Notes under the pieces: generated by a model
Told to the model about the DNA's origin: nothing
Database searches by the model: none
Seen by the model: only the letters and a program-made list of their open reading frames with translations
Origin: Porphyra umbilicalis
Taxonomy: Eukaryota > Rhodophyta > Bangiophyceae > Bangiales > Bangiaceae
Length of the DNA stretch: 64,000 nt
NCBI GenBank assembly: GCA_002049455.2
Contig: KV919100.1
Coordinates: forward strand, 1 to 64,000
Direction of reading: 5' to 3'
Part shown: one piece after another, positions 33,038-44,733 of the stretch
Position numbering within the stretch: position 1 is the stretch's first letter
How the letters are laid out: each line of letters opens with the position of its first letter
Position numbers and translations under genes: made by a program

Positions 33038-36000
33038 CGTCTCGATTACGTACCACACTACTGGGGTGCGCAAAGGGTGTACTGAGGCGTACTGTGGCCT
33101 AGAATTTGTACCCAGAAAGTGAAATCAATGCTGGGGTGGCGCGGGCTCCACTGGCCTCTCACCAGCCCGTGGAAACGCAGGCTACAAGTGGGCGCCCTCA
33201 GTCCTGGTGTTGTCCCCGCCGACGGCGGTGGGATTCGGCGGGATTCCCCATCATGTAGCCTCGCCGGATCGCTAATGTAGCCTCACCGGGTCGAGAGGGA
33301 ACTTTCGTGCGTGAGACGATTCAATGCCTCGATGCAAGGCCTGGACGAGACTGGTCACGGATCAACTCCGGCGGTTCATCGCTGGATTTCTGGAACGCTG
33401 CGCTGCGGTCTACGTGGCCCTCACTGAACCCCCAGTGATACCCCAGGTCAGATCTCACCGTGACGACGACACCGGCTTGCCAGCCCGGTGCCAGGCGGAC
33501 GCCTCCTCCGTCAAGTCGATGCGCCCCCCCCGCCCCCGCCTCCCCCCCGCCCTGCCTTAGTGCCCTTGCCCATTTTTTTTGCCCCCGCCCCGCCCCCGTC
33601 CCCCCCGCCCCGCCCCAGCTCATGCGGCAAAGCTGCTCAGCGCCCTTGCCCCTTTGTCGCGGTCCTGTCAATGACCAAAAGCAACCGTCTTCACAGAAGC
33701 ACTTTACACGCCCTCCTCCTCGTCCTCACTCTCCCCCTCGTCCTCCTGTGCCCACATACACTCTCTACTAACAAACGCATTCACAAAGAAGCGCGTCGCC
33801 CTCAGCTCCTCCTCCGTGCTCGGCACGTCAGTGGGCATCACCAACACACCGTGGCGCTCGCTGAGGTTCTCCCAGTCATACTCCACGGCTAACTATCCCA
33901 TGACGTCCTCTGCCTTGATCACGTCGAGGCACACCGCGCCACCCTCTGCGACGTCCCACTGCAGCCGCTCGCACCCGTACTTGTTCAGTACACACTCGGG
34001 CAGAGAGACGGCCTTGCCAGCTCGTGTCACGACCAGTCGCTGCCAGCCGCGTGCCCTGGTGTTCAGCACCACGACTGCCTGCCCGACCCGCAGTACACCG
34101 TCTTGTCCCCGGTACCTCAGCCAGTCATACCACGGCGTCCCGTGAAAGGACGGGGCGCACCGGACCGTGTACTGCACGCACCCGCGCCTGGGGGAGGAGG
34201 GGTTGCCGTAGTACAGGTTGTTACTGCTGCTGAAGGGCGTCGTCTCGTCACATTGCAGCGCCTCTTCCAGCACGTACAGGCCATGGCTCTGGTCGAGTTC
34301 TGCGCTGCGACGCAGCGCGGCCGCCAATCCGATGATCCCGCGGCTCGCGGCCAGGTTTGCCAACGACCGCTTCTTGGAGTACCTCCGCCTCCTCTGCAGC
34401 CGCCTTCTTCGGCGGTTTGGTCGTGGTGCCGTCGAGTCGTATTGGTCCTCGTCGGTCCCCCCGCCCTCCCCCGCCCCCTCCCCGTCGTCCTCTTTCTCAG
34501 TCTCGTCGTCTGCCAGTAGACGGGCAACAGCCTCGTTAATGATGAGCTGCTCCACAAACTGGCCCCTTTTGCGGTTGGTCAGCCTGTAGGCGGCCTTGAC
34601 GTGCTTGTGCAGCGCCTCATTGTACGCGCTGTTGCCGTCGTGGAGGCTTCCTCGCAGGCGAAACTCGTCCAGCAGATGCTCGGAGAAGCGGTGCAGCTTG
34701 GTTGTATGTCAGGGTCCAAGTAAGGGATGGAACACGTCGACGACCCATGCGTGCGCCTTCTCGGCCAAGACGACTGCTTCGGAGTAAATAATCCCCCCCC
34801 CTGTGCACTGCGCAGAAAAAAGAGAGTTGGTAACAGCCACCGGCTCACAGACAGCCCCCGTCAACGCCCGGTGCTCCTCCTCGTTACCTGGAGCCCCTGC
34901 CACGCCGACAACACCAAACGGCAAAAAAGGTAGGGCACGTCGGTGTTCGCTGCCCGTCAGGGTGGCTTGGCGCGTTGCTTCAGTAACAAAATAGCTGTGG
35001 TACCAAACTGGCAGTACAAAAAAAGTGACAGTACAGAGAGAGAGAAGGTACGTACTGGCGAGTAAGCAACTGTATCAGTCACATTGGGAGCGCCACGCAT
35101 GCATCCTTCCCGCAGACACTCGCCCATCACGTCCAGGATACCATTCCGAGGTCGTCACGTACCCAGGGTGGATGTGTGGCACACGTAAGCGGCGCGACGC
35201 GTGCTTGAACCGCAGGTTCATGCCGCGCTCCGTGTTGGTGACCGTGTCTAACCGCGCCTGGTTGCCGTCGTTGGCGGCACTGCGGAGGTAGACGGGCACC
35301 TGGTTGGCAACTTTCCTATTGATGCCAGTATCCATGACCTGTGGCTCACAGTATACGCAGCGACACGATGCCAGCCAGACATCAAGCCACGCACCCACCA
35401 GTGCCATACGATGTGGTAAGTTACTGAACGGTCGCAACGAGCAACACTCCCTCGGTGCTCTCTCTCTGGTGTAGCAAGCAAGCCAGCAAGCCAAAAAGAA
35501 ATACGTACGTGGAGGCGGTCAAAGCCAGGCAAGCGATAGAGCATCCGGGGACCACTGCCGAGTCCAGCCCAGGCGGCCATCGCCGGAACCACGCTGTTCA
35601 AGCTGTGCTCCAGTTCCACCTCAGTCCGTCTCGCGGCCGCACCCCGAAAGTCACCCATGGTGGCATTGTCCAGTTGTGCCCCTACGGTCTCTTCCACATC
35701 CCTGCTGGGGGCCTTGCCACCTTCCGCGGAGCACGAGTCGGCCCGTCCAGCCATACAGGGAGTACATGGGAAGAGGCAGCCTGTAGCCTTGAGGCACATG
35801 ACCGCCCTCTCCTCTGGTTGATCGCACACGTACAGAAGAGGACGCGGTGACACGCGCATCTGTCCCCCGCCAGGAAGATCCAGCCACACACCCCGGTTAC
35901 TGGCCAGCATAGACCGTCGGAACAAGACGTGCAGGATGCGCTGCAGGAGCTCAGAGCGGACCTCGCTGCCCTTCCGCGTCTCCAGGAACTTGGCCTCCAC

Positions 36001-37818
36001 CTGGGGTATGAACGCCAGCGTGACCCACCGCACCTGCTCAGTGTTGATATTGACAACCCGCATGCGCAGCGGGTACGCCGATACGGCGCCGCTGCTGCTG
36101 AGTACGGTGACGTCCGAGTAGAGATGCATCCCCAGTACGCGCGTGCCCCGCTGCATCGTGCCCTCAACGTGGGCGCGCTGCTCCCGGTACATCTCACCGT
36201 CCCAGGCCCCCCGGAGTAGAATCGATTGGGGGGTTCCGTCCGTACTTGCGGTGTCCATCCCGGACGACGGCGATGGCGGGTTCACCGCGGGGTTCTCCTC
36301 ATCCTCTCCCCAGCACAGGTCCCCCAGCTCCACCCCCATAACCTCCTCCTGCACAACATCAATCGCGTCGCGAAAAAACACCGGGTACTGGCGACCGTCA
36401 ATGTTCATGACGACCTTCTTCCAATCGAGGGGGGCGATGAGGGCACGCTTAAAGCGCCGCACTGCGGCCACGAATCGGTTGGCGCTCTTGAACGTGTCGG
36501 TGAACGGCTTCTTACTTGCGCCAGTACCCGCCTCGAGCGTCTTGGTGTACCCGCAGAGCCGCCGCAGCTCTTTTTGGGACATGCCGCCGCCTGCAAGAGA
36601 GGTGCAGGCAAACGTGAAGACAGGCCACAGGTCGTCCTGCAACCACGGAGAGCTCCTGTCCCCCGTGCCCTTGCCCTCATACGGCGGGAACGCCGTGGTG
36701 GCTCTCCTGGCGTCCCCAAAACGCTCATAAAAGTCAAACACATCCTCGCACAATTCTCTGTCTGGGTCACCACCCGTCGGACTCCCTCCTGGACCGGGTT
36801 CCCCCGCAGCCGTCCCACCGCCAGTCGCCCCCCCGCCACGCCTTGGCGCACTATCGGACCCCGACTCCTCGTCGTCCCCGACTGATCCATCCGGCTGGCT
36901 CGGTCCTCCGCGGCCCCTCCGAGAGCGTCGGTGCCTCCATTGTTGATGGTTCTGCGCAACAGCACGGCGGGACCTCCTGGCGCTCTCCGACGGCGCCCCT
37001 CGCCGGGCGCGGCCCCTACGAGGCTGCGATGGCGGGGGGGCTGTCATCGTCCGGGCAAGCTCCAAAAAAACCTGTGACTCGAGCCCTAGCACATGCCGAA
37101 CACCAGCATCTCTAGGGACAGGGCTACTGCCAGCGACCTCCCCAGTACCAGGCACCTCCCCAGTACTGTCAATGGAGTCATCGGACTCAATGCAAACGGT
37201 GCAGACGTGCCCGGCGGCGGGCTGCTCTGTAGGCTCCTGGGCTCCATGCATGTGACTCGCGTGCGAACGCTCGCCCTAAACCGAAGCGAGTGTACGACCG
37301 CACCCACGACGGCACGGAGTACCCATCGCTACGCTACCACGCAAGCGAACGCCGGCCACAAGGGAGGAGCACCGTGAGCAGGGGAACGGAGGAGTGCAGG
37401 CTACCGGCTGGAGGATCAATGCGGACGGTGGACGGGGGGCACGGTCACGGGATCAGTCCATACCGACAGACGCGGAAGCGGGCACGAACGAATTCAATGT
37501 ACAATATTTGAAGTAACACCCCGAATTGAGGTAGCCCCCCCAGTCTTGTACGGAAACTCGTATCAGTCTGTGACCGGAGATACCGCATCTCAAGATTTGT
37601 GGTCCTGAGCCGTCCGTTGCGGGCCTGGCTGGACCTTCATTTTTTCGCACCGTGAGGGCTGGTGGCCTGTCAGTAGTCTTTCTCCGTACTTGCTTTGCAT
37701 TGGGAATGGCTCCGAGCGATCCTACACTGCCCGAGTGCTGACCAGCGACTGACAATCAGCTTCCAGTGGCGAGTACTGATTGGTGCTGCGACTGTGTTGG
37801 GCGTGCGGCGTCTCGCGG
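33038..37818 (-). mobile_element. Plavaka/CACTA-like DNA transposon, copy A
   Basis: A 4.78-kb block that matches 52188-57002 end to end with about 1-2% substitutions in a 1-kb stretch compared by eye. Both copies begin CGTCTCGATTACG and end GGCGTCTCGCGG. Convincing terminal inverted repeats and target-site duplications were not found, so the true ends may differ slightly; the right edge abuts an N at 37819. It carries one transposase gene on the - strand plus about 700 bp of non-coding DNA at its low-coordinate end. Confidence 0.8.
33704..37251 (-). pseudogene. Plavaka-like transposase, copy A (decayed)
   Basis: Equivalent to the open copy at 52893-56510. The N-terminal part reads from M-H-G-A-Q at 37251 because an in-frame stop precedes it; two further in-frame stops lie in the C-terminal part (near 33893 and 34710). 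Conserved blocks are still visible: S-D-V-T-V-L-S-S-S-G, Y-P-L-R-M-R-V-V-N-I-N, L-L-Y-V-C-D-Q-P-E-E-R, C-L-F-P-C-T-P-C, and K-L-H-R-F-S-type residues with N-E-A-L-H-K-H-V-K. The damage suggests this copy cannot make a full transposase. Confidence 0.75.
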
Positions 37819-37819
37819 N
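37819..37819. other. Ambiguous base at a junction
   Basis: The only N in the window. It sits exactly between the end of transposon copy A and the start of ankyrin-locus copy 1, which is what an assembly join would look like. Confidence 0.9.
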
Positions 37820-39983
37820 TACACGCGCGCCACGGACTCGAACAGCTGGTCTTTCTTCTAGCGGTGACCGTCCAGTCGCGGGCGCCGGCAAAAGACGTCT
37901 GCGTTTGACGGTCATGAGGCGGCCGCCGGCGGCTGGCGCGGGGCGGTCGAGCCCGCCGCCGGTGCAGTGGGTGGCGCGGGCAGCCGGCGGGAGTGGGCGG
38001 CGCTGCACCCAGCTCCTGCCGACAGGGGGGCGTGGGAGGCGGTGGCCGTCGCCGTCGGCACGGAAGACGGTGACGCAAACGGGGGCGAGGCGTGGCGCAC
38101 CCGCCGCCACCCGCCGAGGGCGGCAGGTCGGTGGCAGGTGGGATTGGTGGCCGCGACGCTGTACGGTTGCGCAACTCGTTCGCCTTGTCGCCGCCATGCC
38201 CAATGGCCGCCTCCCGGGTGCGCCCTCAAAATCCTCCAGCGGGTCCCCCCCCGCGTGGGATGCCGCTTCGTTGGCCTCGCCTCGGGCGCGGCCACAAAGT
38301 TGTCGCAGGCCGCTTGGAGGGCGACCAGCGCTGGTCGGTCGGATGCGCGGCAACCACATTGGTATTTGGTCGCGTCTGCTGCTGCCAGCCACGCAGCTCT
38401 GGCTGATTCGAGCTGCTGCTTCGTCTTGGGGACGGTGTCATCAAACGCGTCCCGGAGCTGCTTGTACGTGGTGGGACTGGCCAGCAAGCGCAAGACTGGG
38501 CGAATGGCGTGTGGGACGGCGCGCCACTCAAGCAGGAGGCGCACCACATCCAGGTGCTTGGACTTAGCCGCCACTCGGAGCGCGGTTCTATTGTCGTCGT
38601 CCCACCGCGTCCACCGCCGCGCCTGCGCGCAAGAGCACATCCGCCACCTCCTTGTGGCCGTTGAAAGCCGCCAAGTGCAGCGGCGTCAAACCATCTGCGT
38701 TCCGGGCGTCGACCGCCGCTTGGGCGCGCAGCAGCGCGTCCGCCACCTCCTTGTGGCCGATGTAAACCGCCAAGTGCAGCGGCGTCGAACCGCCCAAGTC
38801 GTGGGCGTTGACCGCCGCACGGGCGCGCAGCAGCACGTCCACCAACCCCTTGTGGCCGTTGCCCCGCCGCCGAGTGCAGCGGCGTCCAGCCGTCGGAGTT
38901 TTGGGCGCCAACCGGCGCGCCGGCGCGCAGCAGCGCGTGTGCCACCTTCTTGTATCCGTTGCCAACCGCCGAGTGCAGCGGCGTCCAGTCGGTCGAGTCC
39001 CGGGCTCCGACTGCCGCATTGGCGCTCAGCAGCACGTCCGCTACCTCGTTATGGCCCTTGTAAGCCGCCAAGTGCAGTGGCGTCGAGCCATCTGAGTTCT
39101 TGGCGTCGACCGTCGCATGGGCGTGCAGCAGGACGACCACTACGTTCTTGTGGCCGTTGCGCGCCGCCGCGTGCAGCGCGGTACCGTCGAATGACCCGCC
39201 TCCATAATTCACCACGCTTGGCTCGCTATCCACAGCAGCTGCTATGGCTGTCTCGTTCCCGGCCACAGCCGCCGTCAAAAAACGCGTATCCAACCTCCTC
39301 GCTCACCTCCTCGGTCCTCGCTTGCCCGCTCGCCATCGTGCGGCCGTTCCCTGTGGCGTGCCCTCCAGACCCGGTAGCCCCCGCCCCGCGCGCGTGGTGG
39401 TGGCTGCGGACGCGGCCGACCGGAGCAGTTGGTGGTTTGTCGGAGGGCGGCGCGCGACGCCAAGGCCCGTAGCCACGGCGACGGCAGCGTCCGCGGCCGG
39501 CAGTGGCGGCGTGAGCGACTGCTGGTGGCAGACGGGGGGCGGCCGCCGGCAGCGTGCGCTGCCGTCGGGGCAGCGTCGCGATGGACGCGGAGCACGGGAG
39601 CGCCGCGCGCGTTGCGAGCGGCGTGGCCAAGCGAGCTGCCGCGCGGCGCGGCGGCGGGCGCTCTTAACAAGACGGGGGGGGCTGCCGCTGGCGGCCCACG
39701 CGGGCCGTACGCCGCTCGGAACCGACACGCCCCACCACCGGGCCCAGTGCTGGGGACCTGTGACGTCACGGGTCCTCGTCATGACCAGGGAAGGGGTGCA
39801 GCACGGTCGGCTCAGATGGAGTCGTGTACAATTTGGCGCCACGTCATGTCATTTCACATGAAGTGTTAAGACCCTGTCACTGACGCTTTCCTGTGAGTCT
39901 TTTGCAATAGATGAAACGCTTACGACAACTTACAAACGTGTCTCGCTCTGAGTGGAGCACGTCACGTCGTTGTTGGCTGTCAT
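37820..39983. repeat. Direct duplication, copy 1 (ankyrin locus)
   Basis: Matches 41260-43425 along its whole length. Over the gene body the differences noticed are single-base insertions or deletions, mostly in homopolymers; substitutions appear only in the last 100 bp or so. The copies are in the same orientation and 1.28 kb apart. Confidence 0.9.
37912..39336 (-). pseudogene. Ankyrin-repeat protein, copy 1 (frame-disrupted)
   Basis: Same gene as the one at 41351-42775, but broken into at least four frame segments by single-base indels such as an extra A at 39280-39286, an extra C near 38865 and indels near 38612, 38480 and 38325. Since there are almost no substitutions between the copies, these may be sequencing errors in a poorly corrected copy rather than real decay. 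If real, the copy is dead. Confidence 0.7.
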
Positions 39984-41259
39984 GTGTCCGTCGTGATGTG
40001 ATGACACAGCAGGTTCTGTGGCATTTCCCCCAGCAGTAATTTAATCGGATGCCCCAGACCGTGTTATTTCCGTACTCAGATCTCATGCACATTTCGCAAT
40101 GCTGGGGGAATGTTCCGCACACCTTTGTCCAGCACATGCTGAGAACGTTTTTTGGATACGAGGTACGTGCGTGCAACACCCAGGCCTATCGCAACCTCAA
40201 CTCCATGGCCGCTGTCCAGAGTGCCCTCCCTATTCGCTCGTGGATACCATAATGCGTCTAGCTCCGGGACATCATCAGACCAAGACCGTCATGAGGTGAT
40301 GAGACGGCGCCGTCCATTGGCTCGCTACCAATGGAACAGCTCGCGTACGGAGAGCCATGAACCGGATGACGAACGCATAAACCCGTGGTCTCCGCACAGC
40401 CAACACGCCCATGAACGACCTGTTGCTCGTTCGTATCCCCTTTGCGCACATGCGCGCAGACACCGAGCAAGCTCTACAGGCGTTCTCCCAGAAGTTCCGC
40501 ACTTCAACAGTTGCAAAAGGGTTCCAAATCGGCCTCTGTGGGGTCGTAGAGGCCGATTTGGAACTCTTTTGCAACTGTTGGAGTGCGATATTTTTGAGAG
40601 AACGGCTGTATGCATCGAGATCCCGCGCAGCCCTGTAGCTCAAAACCACCAACTACATTGCAATTGCATTTCGTTGTTGGATACATGGCGCTTCATCGTA
40701 TCCGATGCGCTTCCCAGCGGAGTCGTCGGTGGGGGCAACCATGCTCCTCGTCGGCATCACGCCCGGCGGTGCGTTCGGGACGGGCTGTCGTCGATCCGTC
40801 TTTGACGGTGGGGGGGTGGCCCCTGTGGTCGTGACGGACCGGGGGTGCCCACCAGTTCGCTCGCGGCGCTGCGCCGGGGAGCAGGCGATGGGGGTGGGGC
40901 TGCTCCGGGGTGGTCTCCGCTGCTGGGCGGGATGGAGGAGAGGGGGGGGGGAAATTCTGATGGTGTGGCCGCGACAGCCAACGCTGTCGGCAGTGCAACC
41001 CCCCCATCACCTGGTGAGCTGCTTGAGAGGGCGGCGGCGGGTCTTTCATGTTCGGCACTGTCGTTGTCACTATGCATGCAAGCAGGCGTCCCCAACGCAT
41101 CACAGACGCAACCGCCCCGAGGCATCCCCCCAGTCGCCAAACCAACATGGAGCCATCCTGCGCACATCGGGGCTCCGCACCAAACTCTCCCCCGTCACGC
41201 CGTGCTCCGCCGCCGTCGCCCGCACGATCGCCTGCAGCGCCGCGCGCCGTGGCGCGTCG
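39984..41259. other. Spacer between the two ankyrin-locus copies
   Basis: Contains the complete hairpin MITE (40477-40608). On the - strand about 41300-41095 reads as a good protein-like frame (see findings), preceded by an acceptor-like CACCGCTAG; no gene could be built from it. The rest shows nothing recognisable. Confidence 0.45.
40477..40608. mobile_element. Hairpin MITE, copy 2 (complete, TA-flanked)
   Basis: 132 bp that form nearly perfect inverted arms, ends CAG[G/C]CGTTCTC and GAGAACGGCTG, flanked on both sides by TA. The TA target site and CAG termini point to mobilisation by a Tc1/mariner-type transposase; that is inferred. The inner arms (GTTCCAAATCGGCCTC and its complement) match copy 1 at 5061-5150. 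Confidence 0.8.
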
Positions 41260-43425
41260 TACACGCGCGCCACGGACTCGAACAGCTGGTCTTTCTTCTA
41301 GCGGTGACCGTCCAGTCGCGGGCGCCGGCAAAGACGTCTGCGTTTGACGGTCATGAGGCGGCCGCCGGCGGCTGGCGCGGGGCGGTCGAGCCCGCCGCCG
41401 GTGCAGTGGGTGGCGCGGGCAGGCCGGCGGGAGTGGCGGCGCTGCACCCAGCTCCTGCCGACAGGGGGGCGTGGGAGGCGGTGGCCGTCGCCGTCGGCAC
41501 GGAAGACGGTGACGCAAACGGGGGCGGAGGCGTGGCGCACCCGCCGCCACCCGCCGAGGGCGGCAGGTCGGTGGCAGGTGGGATTGGTGGCCGCGACGCT
41601 GTACGGTTGCGCAACTCGTTCGCCTTGTCGCCGCCATGCCCAATGGCCGCCTCCCGGGTTGCGCCCTCAAAATCCTCCAGCGGGTCCCCCCCCGCGTGGG
41701 ATGCCGCTTCGTTGGCCTCGCCGTCGGGCGCGGCCACAAAGTTGTCGCAGGCCGCTTGGAGGGCGACCAGCGCTTGGTCGGTCGGATGCGCGGCAACCAC
41801 ATTGGTATTGGTCGCGTCTGCTGCTGCCAGCCACGCAGCTCTGGCTGATTCGAGCTGCTGCTTCGTCTTGGGGACGGTGTCATCAAACGCGTCCCGGAGC
41901 TGCTTGTACGTGGTGGACTGGCCAGCAAGCGCAAGACTGGGGCGAATGGCGTGTGGGACGGCGCGCCACTCAAGCAGGAGGCGCACCACATCCAGGTGCT
42001 TGGACTTAGCCGCCACTCGGAGCGCGGTTCTATTGTCGTCGTCCACCGCGTCCACCGCCGCGCCTGCGCGCAAGAGCACATCCGCCACCTCCTTGTGGCC
42101 GTTGAAAGCCGCCAAGTGCAGCGGCGTCAAACCATCTGCGTTCCGGGCGTCGACCGCCGCTTGGGCGCGCAGCAGCGCGTCCGCCACCTCCTTGTGGCCG
42201 ATGTAAACCGCCAAGTGCAGCGGCGTCGAACCGCCCAAGTCGTGGGCGTTGACCGCCGCACGGGCGCGCAGCAGCACGTCCACCAACCCCTTGTGGCCGT
42301 TGCCCGCCGCCGAGTGCAGCGGCGTCCAGCCGTCGGAGTTTTGGGCGCCAACCGGCGCGCCGGCGCGCAGCAGCGCGTGTGCCACCTTCTTGTATCCGTT
42401 GCCAACCGCCGAGTGCAGCGGCGTCCAGTCGGTCGAGTCCCGGGCTCCGACTGCCGCATTGGCGCTCAGCAGCACGTCCGCTACCTCGTTATGGCCCTTG
42501 TAAGCCGCCAAGTGCAGTGGCGTCGAGCCATCTGAGTTCTTGGCGTCGACCGTCGCATGGGCGTGCAGCAGGACGACCACTACGTTCTTGTGGCCGTTGC
42601 GCGCCGCCGCGTGCAGCGCGGTACCGTCGAATGACCCGCCTCCATAATTCACCACGCTTGGCTCGCTATCCACAGCAGCTGCTATGGCTGTCTCGTTCCC
42701 GGCCACAGCCGCCGTCAAAAACGCGTATCCAACCTCCTCGCTCACCTCCTCGGTCCTCGCTTGCCCGCTCGCCATCGTGCGGCCGTTCCCTGTGGCGTGC
42801 CCTCCAGACCCGGTAGCCCCCGCCCCGCGCGCGTGGTGGTGGCTGCGGACGCGGCCGACCGGAGCAGTTGGTGGTTTGTCGGAGGGCGGCGCGCGACGCC
42901 AAGGCCCGTAGCCACGGCGACGGCAGCGTCCGCGGCCGGCAGTGGCGGCGTGAGCGACTGCTGGTGGCAGACGGGGGGGCGGCCGCCGGCAGCGTGCGCT
43001 GCCGTCGGGGGCAGCGTCGCGATGGACGCGGAGCACGGGAGCGCCGCGCGCGTTGCGAGCGGCGTGGCCAAGCGAGCTGCCGCGCGGCGCGGCGGCGGGC
43101 GCTCTTAACAAGACGGGGGGGGGCTGCCGCTGGCGGCCCACGCGGGCCGTACGCCGCTCGGAACCGACACGCCCCACCACCGGGCCCAGTGCTGGGGACC
43201 TGTGACGTCACGGGTCCTCGTCATGACCAGGGAAGGGGTGCAGCACGGTCGGCTCAGATGGAGTCGTGTACAATTTGGCGCCACGTCATGTCATTTCACA
43301 TGAAGTGTTAAGACCCTGTCACTGACGCTTTCCTGTGAGTCTTTTGCGATAGGCGAAACTCTTACGACAACTTACAAACGTGTCTCGCTTTGAGTGGAGC
43401 ACGTCACATCGTTGTTGGCCGTCAT
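41260..43425. repeat. Direct duplication, copy 2 (ankyrin locus)
   Basis: Partner of 37820-39983. This copy has the open reading frame and continues leftwards into unique sequence (below 41260), so it is probably the reference copy. Confidence 0.9.
41351..42775 (-). CDS. Ankyrin-repeat protein, unknown function
   Basis: 474 residues from the ATG at 42775, chosen because no in-frame ATG lies further upstream in this open frame. After a short N-terminal helix (E-V-G-Y-A-F-L-T-A-A-V-A-G-N-E) there are about seven ankyrin repeats (residues about 40-270), each with G-x-T-P-L-H-L/S-A and a G-H-K/N-x-V-x-x-L-L helix pair. A helical segment with Y-K-Q-L-R-D-A-F and A-A-C-D-N-F follows, and then a Pro/Ala/Ser-rich tail. 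Ankyrin repeats mediate protein binding; no catalytic domain is present, so no specific role can be given. The C-terminus may be longer if an additional exon near 41300-41095 belongs to it. Whether two copies exist in the genome is uncertain. Confidence 0.75.
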   Translation of the reverse strand: MASGQARTEEVSEEVGYAFLTAAVAGNETAIAAAVDSEPSVVNYGGGSFDGTALHAAARNGHKNVVVVLLHAHATVDAKNSDGSTPLHLAAYKGHNEVADVLLSANAAVGARDSTDWTPLHSAVGNGYKKVAHALLRAGAPVGAQNSDGWTPLHSAAGNGHKGLVDVLLRARAAVNAHDLGGSTPLHLAVYIGHKEVADALLRAQAAVDARNADGLTPLHLAAFNGHKEVADVLLRAGAAVDAVDDDNRTALRVAAKSKHLDVVRLLLEWRAVPHAIRPSLALAGQSTTYKQLRDAFDDTVPKTKQQLESARAAWLAAADATNTNVVAAHPTDQALVALQAACDNFVAAPDGEANEAASHAGGDPLEDFEGATREAAIGHGGDKANELRNRTASRPPIPPATDLPPSAGGGGCATPPPPFASPSSVPTATATASHAPLSAGAGCSAATPAGLPAPPTAPAAGSTAPRQPPAAAS

Positions 43426-43435
43426 CGTCACGGCC

Positions 43436-43620
43436 GGCAGAATCCCCATCCAAAACGGATTTTAGATGGGCCTTGGATGTTGTCTCGTCACTCTTTCGTT
43501 GTTGACGGATGGGCTTCTCCTGCTCAACCAAGCCCATCCAACAGAGTTTTGGATGGGATACCGCTGGGCTGGGAATGGGCTTTGGATGGGCGTTTCCAGC
43601 CGATGGCGTAGTCCCCAGTT
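43436..43620. repeat. CCATCC/GGATGGG motif array
   Basis: About 185 bp with repeated CCCATCCAA, TTGGATGGG and TTTAGATGGG words in both orientations, e.g. around 43446, 43465, 43506, 43535, 43549 and 43583. The design resembles the CCCATCGG arrays at 4222-4425 and in the ends of the 5396-7009 element, with a different core word. Confidence 0.55.
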
Positions 43621-44080
43621 CAGACCGGGAGTCCTTCGAGTCGAGATGGCCTCGAGAGACACCGTGTGATCCTCGGCAGGCTCGGCCGTTTCGTATTCAG
43701 AAAGCCCGGTGTGAAACCAAAAGGCCATGTAATTAGCTACCAGTCGCATGTGGTTTGGCCACACCGCGCAGCAGTTTGGGCCGATCCAATTGGTCTGCTG
43801 GAAGTATATGTATTCTGTTCCAAAGCATGCCAATTGCACGGGCCTCGGTTGGAGGTGTGACGTGGATGGTTTGGCTGCTTGGTCGTTGCTGCGGCTGTGA
43901 CGCTCATACAGCGTTGGTGGTCGTCGTGACGACGGCCGTCTTCTTCCTGCGTGGCCTCGGCGGTGGCTGTCGACGAGCAGCAGTAGTGTCAATAAATATT
44001 GTACGGATCAAACGCACCACAGGCGCAGCCTGGGATGCTTGCGTCTGGTGAGGGCGACTGTGAGCCAATCAAAGTCCAAC

Positions 44081-44173
44081 AGATCGCGGTTTGATCGCGG
44101 TTTCACCCTCAGCCCAGCAGCGCTCTGAGTATGACAGTGATCGCGGTTTGATCGCTGTTTGATCGCGGTTCTG
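44081..44173. repeat. GATCGCGGTTT word array
   Basis: The word GATCGCGGTTT, or a one-base variant, occurs five times in two clusters (44081-44103 and 44139-44173). All are in the same direction. No terminal repeats were identified around them. Confidence 0.65.
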
Positions 44174-44668
44174 TCCCCATAGGGCTGAGGCATCTGCAGA
44201 TGTGCTGATCACACCTCTTCGTCGACCTTGCCCGAGAAACCGACCCACAAGGCCACTACAGGGCTCCGGAGTGCGTCGGGGTGACCTCTCGTCCGCGATC
44301 CCAGTGGTGGCCGGAGAGCGAGACGCTCCGCTCGGAATCACTCCCCAAGGGATATGTGAACGCGGAAATTGTTGTCGCCAGGGCCGGACGGCGGCCGCAC
44401 GCTAGGCGGAGACGGGGCGCCCGGCCCGCGGGCGGCCACACCTGACGCGGGGGCTTCTATGCCCGCCACGACTGCCGCTTCGATGTAGGTGCGGCGGAGC
44501 CCCGCGTGACACTGCATGAGCAATGCACTAGCACGCGGGGGGGAGGCCGCGTGGGGACGCGGCTGGGGCTGCAGCGCGCGGGGGCGCGGCGGGTGCGGCC
44601 AAAGGGACGCGCCGCGTGGAGGCGCGGAGACAAGCGCGCCGCGATGCGGCGCGGCGGGGTAGGCGGAG

Positions 44669-44733
44669 CGCGGTCTGGCGTCACGCCTTGCCCCTTTGGG
44701 CGCGGTCTGGCGTCACGCTTTGCCCCTTTGGGG
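44669..44733. repeat. Two direct 32-bp units
   Basis: CGCGGTCTGGCGTCACG followed by C/TTTGCCCCTTTGGG is present twice back to back with one mismatch. No function is suggested. Confidence 0.8.

Noticed and set aside
37795-37818. CGTCTCG at both ends of the Plavaka-like copies as a target-site duplication
   Set aside because: Both copies share these bases, so they belong to the repeated block itself and are not a duplicated target.
38588-39095. Plus-strand frames over the ankyrin repeats
   Set aside because: Antisense shadows of the ankyrin coding strand, repeated in both copies.
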